A stretch of DNA of 7,107 nucleotides from Gammaproteobacteria bacterium. GTDB taxonomy: Bacteria; Pseudomonadota; Gammaproteobacteria; Arenicellales; Arenicellaceae. The DNA is taken from positions 1 to 7,107 of the forward strand of contig JAUHZM010000160.1 in assembly GCA_030426005.1 (NCBI GenBank), given 5' to 3'. The notes beneath the pieces were generated by a model. It was not told the origin of the DNA and made no database searches. It worked only from the letters and a program-made list of their open reading frames with translations. The translations under genes and the position numbers were made by a program. Shown here piece after piece: positions 1 through 6,614 of the stretch. Positions within the stretch are counted from its first letter, which is position 1. Each line of letters opens with the position of its first letter.

Positions 1-459
1 TTCCTGCCGTGTTTAACTGTGTCTGAGTCGGTGGAGGAATCGATCTTAATCAACGAGCGCAAATCCAAAGCCATCATCATTGCTGGCAGCGGTATGTGTA
101 CCGGTGGCCGGATTCGACATCATTTTAAACAGCGCATTTGGCATGAAAATACCCATATCGTGTTTGTGGGCTTTCAAGCTGCTGGCACCATTGGTCGCAA
201 ATTGGTCGATGGCGAAAAACGGATGAAGTTCTTCGGCGAAGAAATGGTAATCAACGCGCAGATTCACACCGTCGGCGGATTTTCAGCTCATGCCGGCCAG
301 AACGAGCTAGTAAAATGGGCCAAAGCATTCGCAGGCAAACCGAAGTTCTGCCTAGTACACGGCGAACAAAAAGCCATTGTTGCCTTACGCGATGAATTAC
401 TCTTGCGCGCCGATATTGATGCGGAGATCGCAGTTAAAGGCGCCAGCGTGTATTTTTGA
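1..459 (+). CDS. Beta-CASP metallo-beta-lactamase-fold RNA nuclease, C-terminal part (5' end outside window)
   Basis: The frame is open from base 1, so this is the 3' end of a longer gene. A GTG at 19 is an internal Val codon, not a convincing start. The 152 visible codons carry the C-terminal landmarks of the beta-CASP family (CPSF73/RNase J-like): the GSGMCTGGRIRHH segment at about fragment residues 29-41, motif B His in GFSAHAGQ (His97), and motif C His in LVHGE (His120). In this family these histidines complete the two-zinc site that hydrolyses RNA. The HxHxDH metal motif of the lactamase half must lie upstream of the window. Bacterial members are usually around 450-550 residues, so roughly two thirds are missing. 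The protein is expected to be cytoplasmic and to act in RNA processing or decay; its substrate cannot be told. The gene converges on the PLP-enzyme gene with only 31 nt between the stop codons. Confidence 0.9.
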   Translation, partial: FLPCLTVSESVEESILINERKSKAIIIAGSGMCTGGRIRHHFKQRIWHENTHIVFVGFQAAGTIGRKLVDGEKRMKFFGEEMVINAQIHTVGGFSAHAGQNELVKWAKAFAGKPKFCLVHGEQKAIVALRDELLLRADIDAEIAVKGASVYF

Positions 460-490
460 TAGCGCCCAGCGGCGGTCGATGATTAGAGCA

Positions 491-1804
491 TCACGCCATG
501 GCGGCAATGCCAGCCAACGCCTGATCGATCTCAGCCTCGTTGTTCAATAAGCTAGGCGCAAACCGAGCATAACTTTGACGGTAGGGCGTATTACTCATGA
601 TCACACCTTGATCATGCATTTGTTTGACCACGGCTTCCGGTGCGCGTCCCCTGACGTCGAAACACACTAGTCCGGACGACAGCTCTGTGGACATCGGCGT
701 ATACAGTTTGACGTGCGACATCTTGGCCAAGCCTTGCTTAGTCTGCGTGTTTAATTCATGGATACGTTGTTGAACATTTGCTTTGCCGAGCTGTAAATGT
801 AGCTCAAAGGCAGCCGGCAGGGCCCAACGATGTTCGAAGGAGTGAAACCCGCCAGGTGACATATGTTCGCCAACCGGAACCTGATCAGGTGTGGAGTTGC
901 CTAGCCAGACATCGTAAGAACGACTGAAGCTCGGGATCACCGCTTCTGACCGAGACCAAGCTTTGTCGTTACCCCAAATCAATCCGGTACCACGTGGCCC
1001 AAAAATCCACTTATGGGTGCCAGCAATAAAAAAGTCACAACCCAGTTGGCTGATGTCTTGATCTTCGATTCCAAAGCCATGCACACCATCGACGCAAAAT
1101 AAAATCTGGTCCTGCGCAGCACGTTTCTTATTCACACTCTGGATGACATCAGCCATGGCGCGAATCGGTAATTTTACCCCGGTCGAAGAGTGCACCCAGG
1201 TGACCGCGACGACACTGGTTTTAGCGGATATGCCTTGCCTGAGTCGCGCCAAGATGGTGTCGAGACTCGCTTGTGCTGGGTCATCATACAAGCTTATTTG
1301 GCGGACTTTGGCGCCAGTGCGCGCTGCTCGGTGCGCCAGCGACATATCTGTCGAATAATGATCGTGCGTGGTTTGTAGGATCTCTTGTCCAGGTGCGAGT
1401 TTTAGGCCGCTGTAAACAAGGGCCAAACCCATCGTCGTGCTATCAGTTAAGGCGATTTGCTCGCCGTCACCGCCCATATAGCGTGCTGCCGATGCCGCAA
1501 TCTCGGTGTCGATGGTTTGATAATGTGCGTGCCAATAATCAGCTGGGTTTTTATCGAATTCACGTCGATGGTGTTCTATCGCGGCCGCAACTGGGCGTGG
1601 ATGTGAGGCCAATAAGAAAGTGGCCAATTGAATGTAGTCGCGTGTCAGCGGAAATAACGCTCGCAGCGCTTTCCAATCGGCTGTTGCGATGGACTCCGAT
1701 GTGGAATATGCCTTGGAGTTTGATTCATCTGCTTGTGTCACTCCGGCCGCCAGCGTGGTTCCAATGGCCGCGCCGGAGACACTGAGAAATTTGCGTCGTT
1801 GCAT
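491..1804 (-). CDS. Tat-exported class V aminotransferase-fold PLP-dependent enzyme (isopenicillin-N-epimerase-like)
   Basis: A 437-residue enzyme of the Aminotran_5 fold. Residues 1-25 form a twin-arginine signal: QRRKFLS, a hydrophobic stretch rich in Ala/Gly/Thr, and a likely cut after Ala25 (VTQA/DES). The folded holoenzyme is therefore predicted to cross to the periplasm. PLP-site residues are intact: phosphate-binding DSTTMG at 121-126, Asp239 (CVDGVHGFG) for the pyridine nitrogen, Schiff-base Lys265 in AGTHKW, and Arg414 in YARFAP, where class V enzymes bind the substrate carboxylate. The family includes epimerases, desulfurases, lyases and transaminases, so the reaction cannot be assigned; isopenicillin-N-epimerase-like is only the nearest general label. 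The ATG at 1804 is preceded by AGGAG with 5 nt spacing. It is the last gene of the probable tyrosinase-DUF2182 operon, 73 nt downstream. That gap also has a weak sigma-70-like pair (TTTACG-N17-TATTGT), so independent transcription is possible. Confidence 0.9.
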   Translation of the reverse strand: MQRRKFLSVSGAAIGTTLAAGVTQADESNSKAYSTSESIATADWKALRALFPLTRDYIQLATFLLASHPRPVAAAIEHHRREFDKNPADYWHAHYQTIDTEIAASAARYMGGDGEQIALTDSTTMGLALVYSGLKLAPGQEILQTTHDHYSTDMSLAHRAARTGAKVRQISLYDDPAQASLDTILARLRQGISAKTSVVAVTWVHSSTGVKLPIRAMADVIQSVNKKRAAQDQILFCVDGVHGFGIEDQDISQLGCDFFIAGTHKWIFGPRGTGLIWGNDKAWSRSEAVIPSFSRSYDVWLGNSTPDQVPVGEHMSPGGFHSFEHRWALPAAFELHLQLGKANVQQRIHELNTQTKQGLAKMSHVKLYTPMSTELSSGLVCFDVRGRAPEAVVKQMHDQGVIMSNTPYRQSYARFAPSLLNNEAEIDQALAGIAAMA

Positions 1805-1809
1805 GATTT

Positions 1810-1814
1810 CTCCT
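1810..1814 (-). promoter_or_regulatory. Ribosome-binding site of the PLP-enzyme gene
   Basis: AGGAG lies 5 nt before the ATG at 1804 on the minus strand. It supports this start, which places the twin-arginine motif at residues 3-4. The strong site contrasts with the DUF2182 gene just upstream, which has none and seems to depend on translational coupling. Confidence 0.75.
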
Positions 1815-1877
1815 CTCGTTGTCGCTGTCTTTTATTTGACAATAGACCATTAAACGCGCGACGTAAAGTTCGTGGAG

Positions 1878-2630
1878 TCAGCGCATGGCAAGACCACGTA
1901 GCTTCCGTGCCGGAATCAACCGCCATTCCCAACTTGGCGGACGAGGCACTTGCATGCTCTCACTCAGCATAATGAGCATAAGTAACAGCATTATTGGCTG
2001 ATGCGCGACTACGGACACGGTAGAGAACAGCATGAGCGCCCAGCACGAGCCAACGCACCACACGCCATGAGCGAAACCAAACCGGGCAGCATCCTGGTAG
2101 CTAGCCAGTCCATAAGCACGCATTGCGGGATGCTGGTGATTACGGTTCAAGCACAGTTGCTTTAGCGGCGAACACTGCCAGACCAGTGCAATAAACAGCA
2201 TCGAGATGAATAATCCAAAATACGGTGCGCTGAAAATTTGTCGCAGCAGCAGAGACACAGACATCAACACGACGCCAGCCATGCTCCAGATGAGCAAATA
2301 CGCAAGCAAGAACACACTCATCAAGCCGAGGCGCTTATGACGAAAACTCCGCTCAGCGATGTACGTGAGTGGGCTAATCAACGTGGGAAACATCATGGCA
2401 ACGATCATCACGGCCCAGCCGAATAGGTTAGTGATGGTAAACACTTGTAGAAGGGCGGCAGATTCTGTTTGTGTAATTAGAACGCCATTGATGCACATTG
2501 CACCAACGACAGCGTCACCCGTTTCCGGTCCTTTTATACTGGGCGATAGAATTAGAAATGCCCACGCTGCGGCACTCAATCCGAACACGCCACTGCTAAT
2601 GCAGCGGCGTGTTTGAATCACGTTACTCAC
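1878..2630 (-). CDS. DUF2182 family predicted metal-binding integral membrane protein
   Basis: A 250-residue inner-membrane protein with about five or six hydrophobic segments (roughly residues 13-30, 60-82, 103-125, 135-152, 188-222). It shows the DUF2182 landmarks in order: W72 followed by MIVAMMFP (75-82), CSPLKQLCLNRNHQHP (153-168), and WCVGSCWALM (191-200). These Met, Cys and His residues at membrane positions are why the family was described as metal-binding; I know of no settled biochemical function. The start is a GTG at 2630 that overlaps the tyrosinase TGA as GTGA. No Shine-Dalgarno sequence is visible before it and there is no ATG until Met45, so translation is probably coupled to the tyrosinase. 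Coupling to a copper enzyme suggests a role in supplying or tolerating copper, but this is an inference from position only. It has no Tat or Sec cleavable signal. Confidence 0.85.
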   Translation of the reverse strand: MSNVIQTRRCISSGVFGLSAAAWAFLILSPSIKGPETGDAVVGAMCINGVLITQTESAALLQVFTITNLFGWAVMIVAMMFPTLISPLTYIAERSFRHKRLGLMSVFLLAYLLIWSMAGVVLMSVSLLLRQIFSAPYFGLFISMLFIALVWQCSPLKQLCLNRNHQHPAMRAYGLASYQDAARFGFAHGVWCVGSCWALMLFSTVSVVAHQPIMLLLMLIMLSESMQVPRPPSWEWRLIPARKLRGLAMR

Positions 2631-4159
2631 GAGCCGTTTTCGCGGTAGACGCCAATCCGACCAATGCTGATTTCTTCACCGTCAGAAATCGATTGATCTG
2701 GTTGAATGCGGACATCCAACAAGTCGGCGTCAAACGCCTGTTCAAGGTGCAGAGCATCAATGATGTCGGTGATGTCCAACTCAAGACTGAGACCGGAACC
2801 ACCATGTTCACCATCCTTTAGGCTGGCACGACGTAGACCAAACAACGCAATGCTACCGGCAGACTTGCCGTTCACATACACATCCAGCGTATTCGCATCA
2901 CGCGTGCCGCGAACATTTTCGAGCTGTAAATACGCACGATCTGGAGCTTGTTTGGCGGCACTCGCCAAGGTTTCCAACATAGTGTTTTTGACTGTAGAGT
3001 TGAGTTTTACTGCAGCTCGGACACCAGCACTGCCAACCTTGAGTGTCTGGTCGTGTGTGCCAAGGAGTTCGGTGCTGGATTTTTCGGTATCCGGTGCCAT
3101 AGTTGCTGCCTCCACCTGGTTGACGCCCAATCGAATAAGCCGCTTTTGTACGGGTGACATGGTGTCACTGGCACGAGCGTCGGTACTAAGTCCTTCATAA
3201 GTATAGTCAACCTTACTCATGGCATCGACATCTTGCGGCGTGAATACCCAGGCGGTAGCTTGCGGTTTCGGCATCACAAACTCACGGTCACCGGTGGCGG
3301 CGGGGCCTTTAAGCCATTTGTCTGAAGTTGGATTTTCATTACCTCTTGCGTTCCAAACAGCCCAGAGGCGATCAATATTGCAATGGTGTAGATAGAAGAT
3401 CGGGTCCAACGCGGCCAGACCTGGGTCTGACATCAATCCCCATATGCTGTTGTCTGGTGCGTTACCGCCAACTTCAACGTGGACAAGGTTGTGCGGGTTA
3501 CTTTCTAAGTTTCCGGAGCGGCCACCGCCATGCCAAAAATCGGTTTCTGGGCCACCAAAACCGGGGCGCGGGGTATTCGGGCTGCTGCCGGTGTAGATGT
3601 CATTGCCGAGGCAATCCTGATTTACTGGTGGACTGAGAACATAGATATTGCCGTCGTTTTTAGGGCCGAACCGGGCATCCACAAACAGGGGATTGTCGTC
3701 GCCATCTGGTAGTTTTTTCTCAGTAAAAGCCGGAGGAATATGATACTCGTTGTCAGGCCCCAGGTAGTTCCAAAAGGGCAGCGACCATGTCTCTGGGCCA
3801 CCCAGACTCACAATTGCCTCGCGTAGCTGCAACTCAAGCGCAATCAGATATCCGCGATGCCAAGGTAGAAAATACCAGGTCTGATGCTGGCATTGGTTCC
3901 AGTATTGTTTCAGTACATCGGGTGAGGGTAATGGCGACGTCGGCACACTGGGGGCAGGCGGAATGTATGCCCAGCCCGGGTAACCGGTTTCTTTTCCAGA
4001 GACGTATTCGCCATGAATGGCGGCAAAAAACCACCAACTATTTGGATCATCCAGTGTGCGAGATTGCATAACCCCGACACCTTTGGCATACCAAAGTAAA
4101 TCCTGATTGTTGAATGTGCCGCCTGAGTTCCACGCATTTGCGCGAGTATAGCCTGTCAT
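2627..4159 (-). CDS. Tyrosinase / polyphenol oxidase (type 3 dicopper) with plant-PPO-like C-terminal domain
   Basis: A 510-residue type 3 copper oxidase, expected to oxidise phenols and/or catechols to o-quinones with O2. CuA ligands are His49 (AAIHGEY), His92 and His101 (CQHQTWYFLPWHR, the usual nine-residue step). CuB ligands are His223, His227 (NPHNLVH) and His259 in DPIFYLHHCNIDRLW, which fits the tyrosinase signature. Cys90 sits two residues before His92, as in the Cys-His thioether pair of fungal enzymes. Glu219, four residues before His223, matches the plant water-keeper; Asn224 follows His223, a state favourable to monophenolase activity. The core ends near a YxY motif (Tyr319/Tyr321). 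A polar linker follows, then a beta-rich domain at about 408-506 with TLDVYVN (424-430), like the plant KFDV domain. No signal peptide is visible, so a cytoplasmic location is likely. AAGGA 5 nt before the ATG supports the start. First gene of the probable three-gene operon. Confidence 0.95.
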   Translation of the reverse strand: MTGYTRANAWNSGGTFNNQDLLWYAKGVGVMQSRTLDDPNSWWFFAAIHGEYVSGKETGYPGWAYIPPAPSVPTSPLPSPDVLKQYWNQCQHQTWYFLPWHRGYLIALELQLREAIVSLGGPETWSLPFWNYLGPDNEYHIPPAFTEKKLPDGDDNPLFVDARFGPKNDGNIYVLSPPVNQDCLGNDIYTGSSPNTPRPGFGGPETDFWHGGGRSGNLESNPHNLVHVEVGGNAPDNSIWGLMSDPGLAALDPIFYLHHCNIDRLWAVWNARGNENPTSDKWLKGPAATGDREFVMPKPQATAWVFTPQDVDAMSKVDYTYEGLSTDARASDTMSPVQKRLIRLGVNQVEAATMAPDTEKSSTELLGTHDQTLKVGSAGVRAAVKLNSTVKNTMLETLASAAKQAPDRAYLQLENVRGTRDANTLDVYVNGKSAGSIALFGLRRASLKDGEHGGSGLSLELDITDIIDALHLEQAFDADLLDVRIQPDQSISDGEEISIGRIGVYRENGS

Positions 4160-4164
4160 CGTAT

Positions 4165-4172
4165 TCCTTCCT
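4165..4172 (-). promoter_or_regulatory. Ribosome-binding site of the tyrosinase gene
   Basis: The minus strand reads AGGAAGGA ending 5 nt before the ATG at 4159. This strong Shine-Dalgarno match fixes the start and therefore supports the absence of an N-terminal signal peptide on the tyrosinase. Confidence 0.8.
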
Positions 4173-4343
4173 GCTTCCTAGCAATTAAGTTCAGTCAGTC
4201 GAGGGACTACAAGAACAACTTCTCCAATTCCACGCGCTCCTGATTTGCGTGATCGCATCCATCCGTATCCCCCCGACACAGATTCGACACCGACTTGCGG
4301 CATCGATGCACACACGATAGTAGAGCAATGGTGTAGACCTCAA

Positions 4344-4359
4344 TTGGACTAATGTCCAA
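4344..4359. promoter_or_regulatory. Perfect palindrome TTGGAC-TAAT-GTCCAA, candidate operator
   Basis: Two perfect 6-bp arms are separated by 4 bp, about 185 nt upstream of the tyrosinase start. The size and symmetry suit a dimeric transcription factor, and the overall shape also fits the T-N11-A style of LysR-type sites. From memory the half-sites resemble those of the choline regulator BetI, but that operator has its arms adjacent, so the 4-bp spacer argues against it. No regulator gene lies in the window. The strand-symmetrical motif shows structure; its role is inferred. Confidence 0.4.
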
Positions 4360-4375
4360 ATTTGCTCGTAATAGG

Positions 4376-4411
4376 AAAATGCCGCCTAAATAGGTTTATT
4401 TGAGCGGCATT
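4376..4411 (-). terminator. Candidate intrinsic terminator downstream of BCCT transporter
   Basis: Perfect 8-bp arms AATGCCGC (4378-4385) and GCGGCATT (4404-4411) enclose a second 5-bp stem AAATA/TATTT (4388-4392 with 4397-4401), a 2-nt mismatched step and a GGTT loop. Read on the minus strand, the G+C-rich arm ends in TTTT (two of them paired) then CCTAT, a short and imperfect U-tract. It lies 204 nt past the BCCT stop and about 220 nt before the tyrosinase start, in the right orientation to separate the two units. The distance and weak U-tract keep confidence moderate; a leader hairpin of the tyrosinase transcript is the alternative. Confidence 0.45.
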
Positions 4412-4615
4412 GAATGACAGAGAATAAGAAACCAATTCTGTCAAAAACAGTATTTGTTTGAGATTGAACTTTTAGTCTATGAGAGCGCCGTTATTGCTGA
4501 CCGCGTGGTAATGACTGCGATGGGCATCCCAGAGAGGCACGTCAACCACGTCACGAAGTATTGAGCGAGTTTCAACTAATCACTCTAGCCAGAGAGAAAA
4601 CGTATTCAGGAGTAT

Positions 4616-6607
4616 TTATATTGATTCTAGAAACCTAAGATGATTGCCATATCTGGCAATGATATCCATTCGAATCTGCGCTTTTGTCCAGCCCATCACA
4701 CAATAACCTTGTCCACCTTCGCTCAAGTGAACTTCGGCTTGTACCATGCTCTCAATAGCGTTTGCCTCGGACTTGAGCGTAGGCAAAGAGGAATTGGAGC
4801 TTACGTCAGCGCAGATCACACGATACACAAAGTCCATTTCACTATTTTGCAGAACTCGCAGCGAAATTTCTCCTTTGTCGCTTATTTGATCACTTATTTC
4901 ACAGTTCACACCATGCGTTTTGATCTCAAGCGCAAAATCTGTCATCGCGGGCTTAACGTTCGTCTTTAAGAATCGCTTGACCTCACTTGGCTCTGGAAAA
5001 CTCAATAGATTACTGATCTGATCGCGCCAATCGTCAGTTCGTGCTTGAACGATGTTGGGTTGCAGGTTTGCTTCGACCTCGCGTTTTGACACATCTGCTC
5101 TAAGTGCTTTGAAAAAGCCATAAATTGCCCATAGCAATGCCGCAGAGAAGGGCAGTGCGCCAGCGATTGAGGCAGTTTGTAAGGCCGACAAACCGCCAGC
5201 GTATAACAAGACCGTGGTTACTAACGCGATCGCTACCGTCCATAGAACACGCTGAGGAATAGCGGTATTGCTGGCACCTTTGGACGACAACATATTTAAT
5301 ACCAGTGCGCCACTGTCTGCCGATGTGACGAAGAATACAACTACCATAGCGAGTGAGATTACCGACAACAAGGTGGACATCGGCAAGCTCTCGAGAAAGT
5401 TAAACAACGCGACGGCCTGGTCTTGTTGAACCAACTCACCGAGATTGGCCATCTCGCCAGTGTGGATTAGGTCAATTGCGCTATTTCCAAACGCACTCAT
5501 CCAAAACAGGTTAAAGACGCAAGGAACCAGCATGGCACCGAACACAAACTCTCGGATTGTGCGCCCCTTAGAGATTCGCGCGATAAAGATGCCGACAAAT
5601 GGCGCCCATGAGAGCCACCAGCCCCAGTAAAGAATAGTCCAACCACCTAACCAATCAGTTGGGTCGTACGCATAAAGATTGAAGGTTTTAGAAACGATTT
5701 CGGAGAGGTAATCGCCGACGTTCTGCATAAAGGTTTGAAAGATCAGAATCGTTGGCCCGGTTAAAACCACACCAATGAGCAGCAACGCTGCAAGGCTCAT
5801 ATTGATCTCAGATAAGCGCTTGATACCGGCATCCAAGCCCATAATAACCGAGACGGTCGCTAGCGCCATGGTGCCCATGATCAACAACACCTGAATTTGT
5901 GGGCTAATGGGGATTCCGAACAAATGCCCCAAGCCTGAATTGATTTGGATAACACCCAAACCTAAGCTTGTTGCGATACCACAAGTCGTGCCCAAAATAG
6001 CAAACACATCGACCGCAGTACCCCATGGTCCATAAATTCGCTCGCCAATTAAAGGGTAGAGCGCTGAACGCAGGGTTAATGGTAACCCATGACGATGCGC
6101 AAAATAGCCCAAAATAAGTGCCACGATGGCATAGATCGACCAAGCATGGAGGCCCCAGTGAAAAAATGTCAGGCGCATTGCCTCGCGTGCAGCTTCTATC
6201 GTTGCGCCGTCGCCCTTGGGCGGCGACATAAAATGCATGACGGGCTCTGCCACGCCGTAAAACATCAAGCCAATTCCCATGCCTGCTGAAAATAGCATTG
6301 CGAACCAAGAGAGATTCGAGTACTCGGGCTCTGAGTGGTCCAAGCCAAGTTTGATGTCGCCCGCGCGCGAAAATCCAAGGACTGCAACGCACACCAAAAT
6401 AATGGCGGCGACCAACACATAGTACCAGCTGGCATACTGAACAATTCCGGCTTGCAAGCTAGCGAAAAACTTACCGCTGTGCTCCGGGTTGAGACCAGCA
6501 TAGGCGACTAGGCAGCCAAGCAAGGCCAATGAGATCGTAAACACGGGCTTATCGACTGAGAATCCCTTAAATAGCGTATTTTTATTTGCTTCTGATTGTT
6601 TCATCAT
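4616..6607 (-). CDS. BCCT family betaine/choline-type transporter
   Basis: A 663-residue secondary transporter with about 12 membrane segments in residues 20-500 and a soluble tail from about 505 to the end. TM3 has AGMGIGLMFYGVAEP (108-122). The TM4 aromatic residues Trp151, Trp156 and Tyr159 (FHWGLHAWSIY) and TM8 Trp330, Trp331 and Trp334 match the BetP betaine box; GWTILYWGWW (322-331) fits the BCCT signature. Thr428-Ser429 in FVTSADS match a BetP sodium-site pair. Gly113 sits where E. coli BetT has Asp, which favours a sodium-coupled betaine-type substrate over choline; other methylated osmolytes such as DMSP remain possible. The length and tail are BetT-like, where the tail is linked to osmotic control. 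Tandem ATGs occur at 6607 and 6604; an in-frame stop upstream rules out a longer start. No good Shine-Dalgarno site is visible. The gene begins 7 nt after the sulfotransferase stop, so the two are probably co-transcribed. Confidence 0.95.
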   Translation of the reverse strand: MMKQSEANKNTLFKGFSVDKPVFTISLALLGCLVAYAGLNPEHSGKFFASLQAGIVQYASWYYVLVAAIILVCVAVLGFSRAGDIKLGLDHSEPEYSNLSWFAMLFSAGMGIGLMFYGVAEPVMHFMSPPKGDGATIEAAREAMRLTFFHWGLHAWSIYAIVALILGYFAHRHGLPLTLRSALYPLIGERIYGPWGTAVDVFAILGTTCGIATSLGLGVIQINSGLGHLFGIPISPQIQVLLIMGTMALATVSVIMGLDAGIKRLSEINMSLAALLLIGVVLTGPTILIFQTFMQNVGDYLSEIVSKTFNLYAYDPTDWLGGWTILYWGWWLSWAPFVGIFIARISKGRTIREFVFGAMLVPCVFNLFWMSAFGNSAIDLIHTGEMANLGELVQQDQAVALFNFLESLPMSTLLSVISLAMVVVFFVTSADSGALVLNMLSSKGASNTAIPQRVLWTVAIALVTTVLLYAGGLSALQTASIAGALPFSAALLWAIYGFFKALRADVSKREVEANLQPNIVQARTDDWRDQISNLLSFPEPSEVKRFLKTNVKPAMTDFALEIKTHGVNCEISDQISDKGEISLRVLQNSEMDFVYRVICADVSSNSSLPTLKSEANAIESMVQAEVHLSEGGQGYCVMGWTKAQIRMDIIARYGNHLRFLESI

Positions 6608-6614
6608 GGTGTGC

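Larger units (their letters stand above)
4160..4615. other. Intergenic stretch between BCCT transporter and tyrosinase
   Basis: This 456-nt stretch has no recognisable full gene on either strand. It must hold the tyrosinase promoter and probably the 3' end of the BCCT transcript, since both genes run leftwards. I looked for a sigma-70 promoter on the minus strand and found only weak partial matches, none worth calling. It does contain a perfect 6+4+6 palindrome (4344-4359), a 34-nt hairpin (4378-4411), and a 35-codon stop-bounded frame without a start codon (4472-4579), described separately. A tandem CACGTCA at 4538 and 4547 was also seen but is too short to interpret. Confidence 0.7.

Noticed and set aside
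19..21. GTG at 19 as the start of a small 146-residue protein
   Set aside because: The frame is open back to base 1 and the visible part contains only C-terminal motifs of the beta-CASP family, so this is a window-truncated longer gene.
1273..1785. Plus-strand 170-codon open frame opposite the PLP enzyme
   Set aside because: Antisense shadow of a clear class V enzyme; the composition is Arg/Leu-rich without motifs.
1839..1867. Sigma-70-like promoter (TTTACG-N17-TATTGT, minus strand) before the PLP-enzyme gene
   Set aside because: Only 4 of 6 matches in each box within a short gap; such matches are common by chance. Kept as a remark under the gene.
2706..3200. Plus-strand open frame opposite the tyrosinase C-terminal region, 164 codons
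   Set aside because: It lies wholly over the confidently identified tyrosinase gene, its translation shows no domain, and it is rich in Ser/Arg as expected of an antisense shadow.
4344..4359. BetI operator
   Set aside because: Half-sites look similar from memory, but the 4-bp spacer does not fit, and the site precedes the tyrosinase operon rather than a choline gene.
4416..4442. Imperfect inverted repeat GACAG-AG-AAT / ATTCTGTC
   Set aside because: It needs a 2-nt bulge and is not followed by a T-run on either strand, so it is too weak to call as a terminator or operator.
4538..4553. Tandem CACGTCA repeat, 9-bp period
   Set aside because: Only two 7-bp copies, and located far from either start codon; this is easily due to chance.
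5904..6392. Minus-strand 162-codon open frame inside the BCCT gene
   Set aside because: It is an out-of-frame shadow of the transporter with an unnatural Arg/Cys/Trp-rich composition and no family resemblance.
4616..6607. Naming the BCCT transporter betT (choline transporter)
   Set aside because: Size fits, but the TM3 motif has Gly113 where E. coli BetT has Asp, and no choline oxidation genes are in the window. The symbol was left empty.
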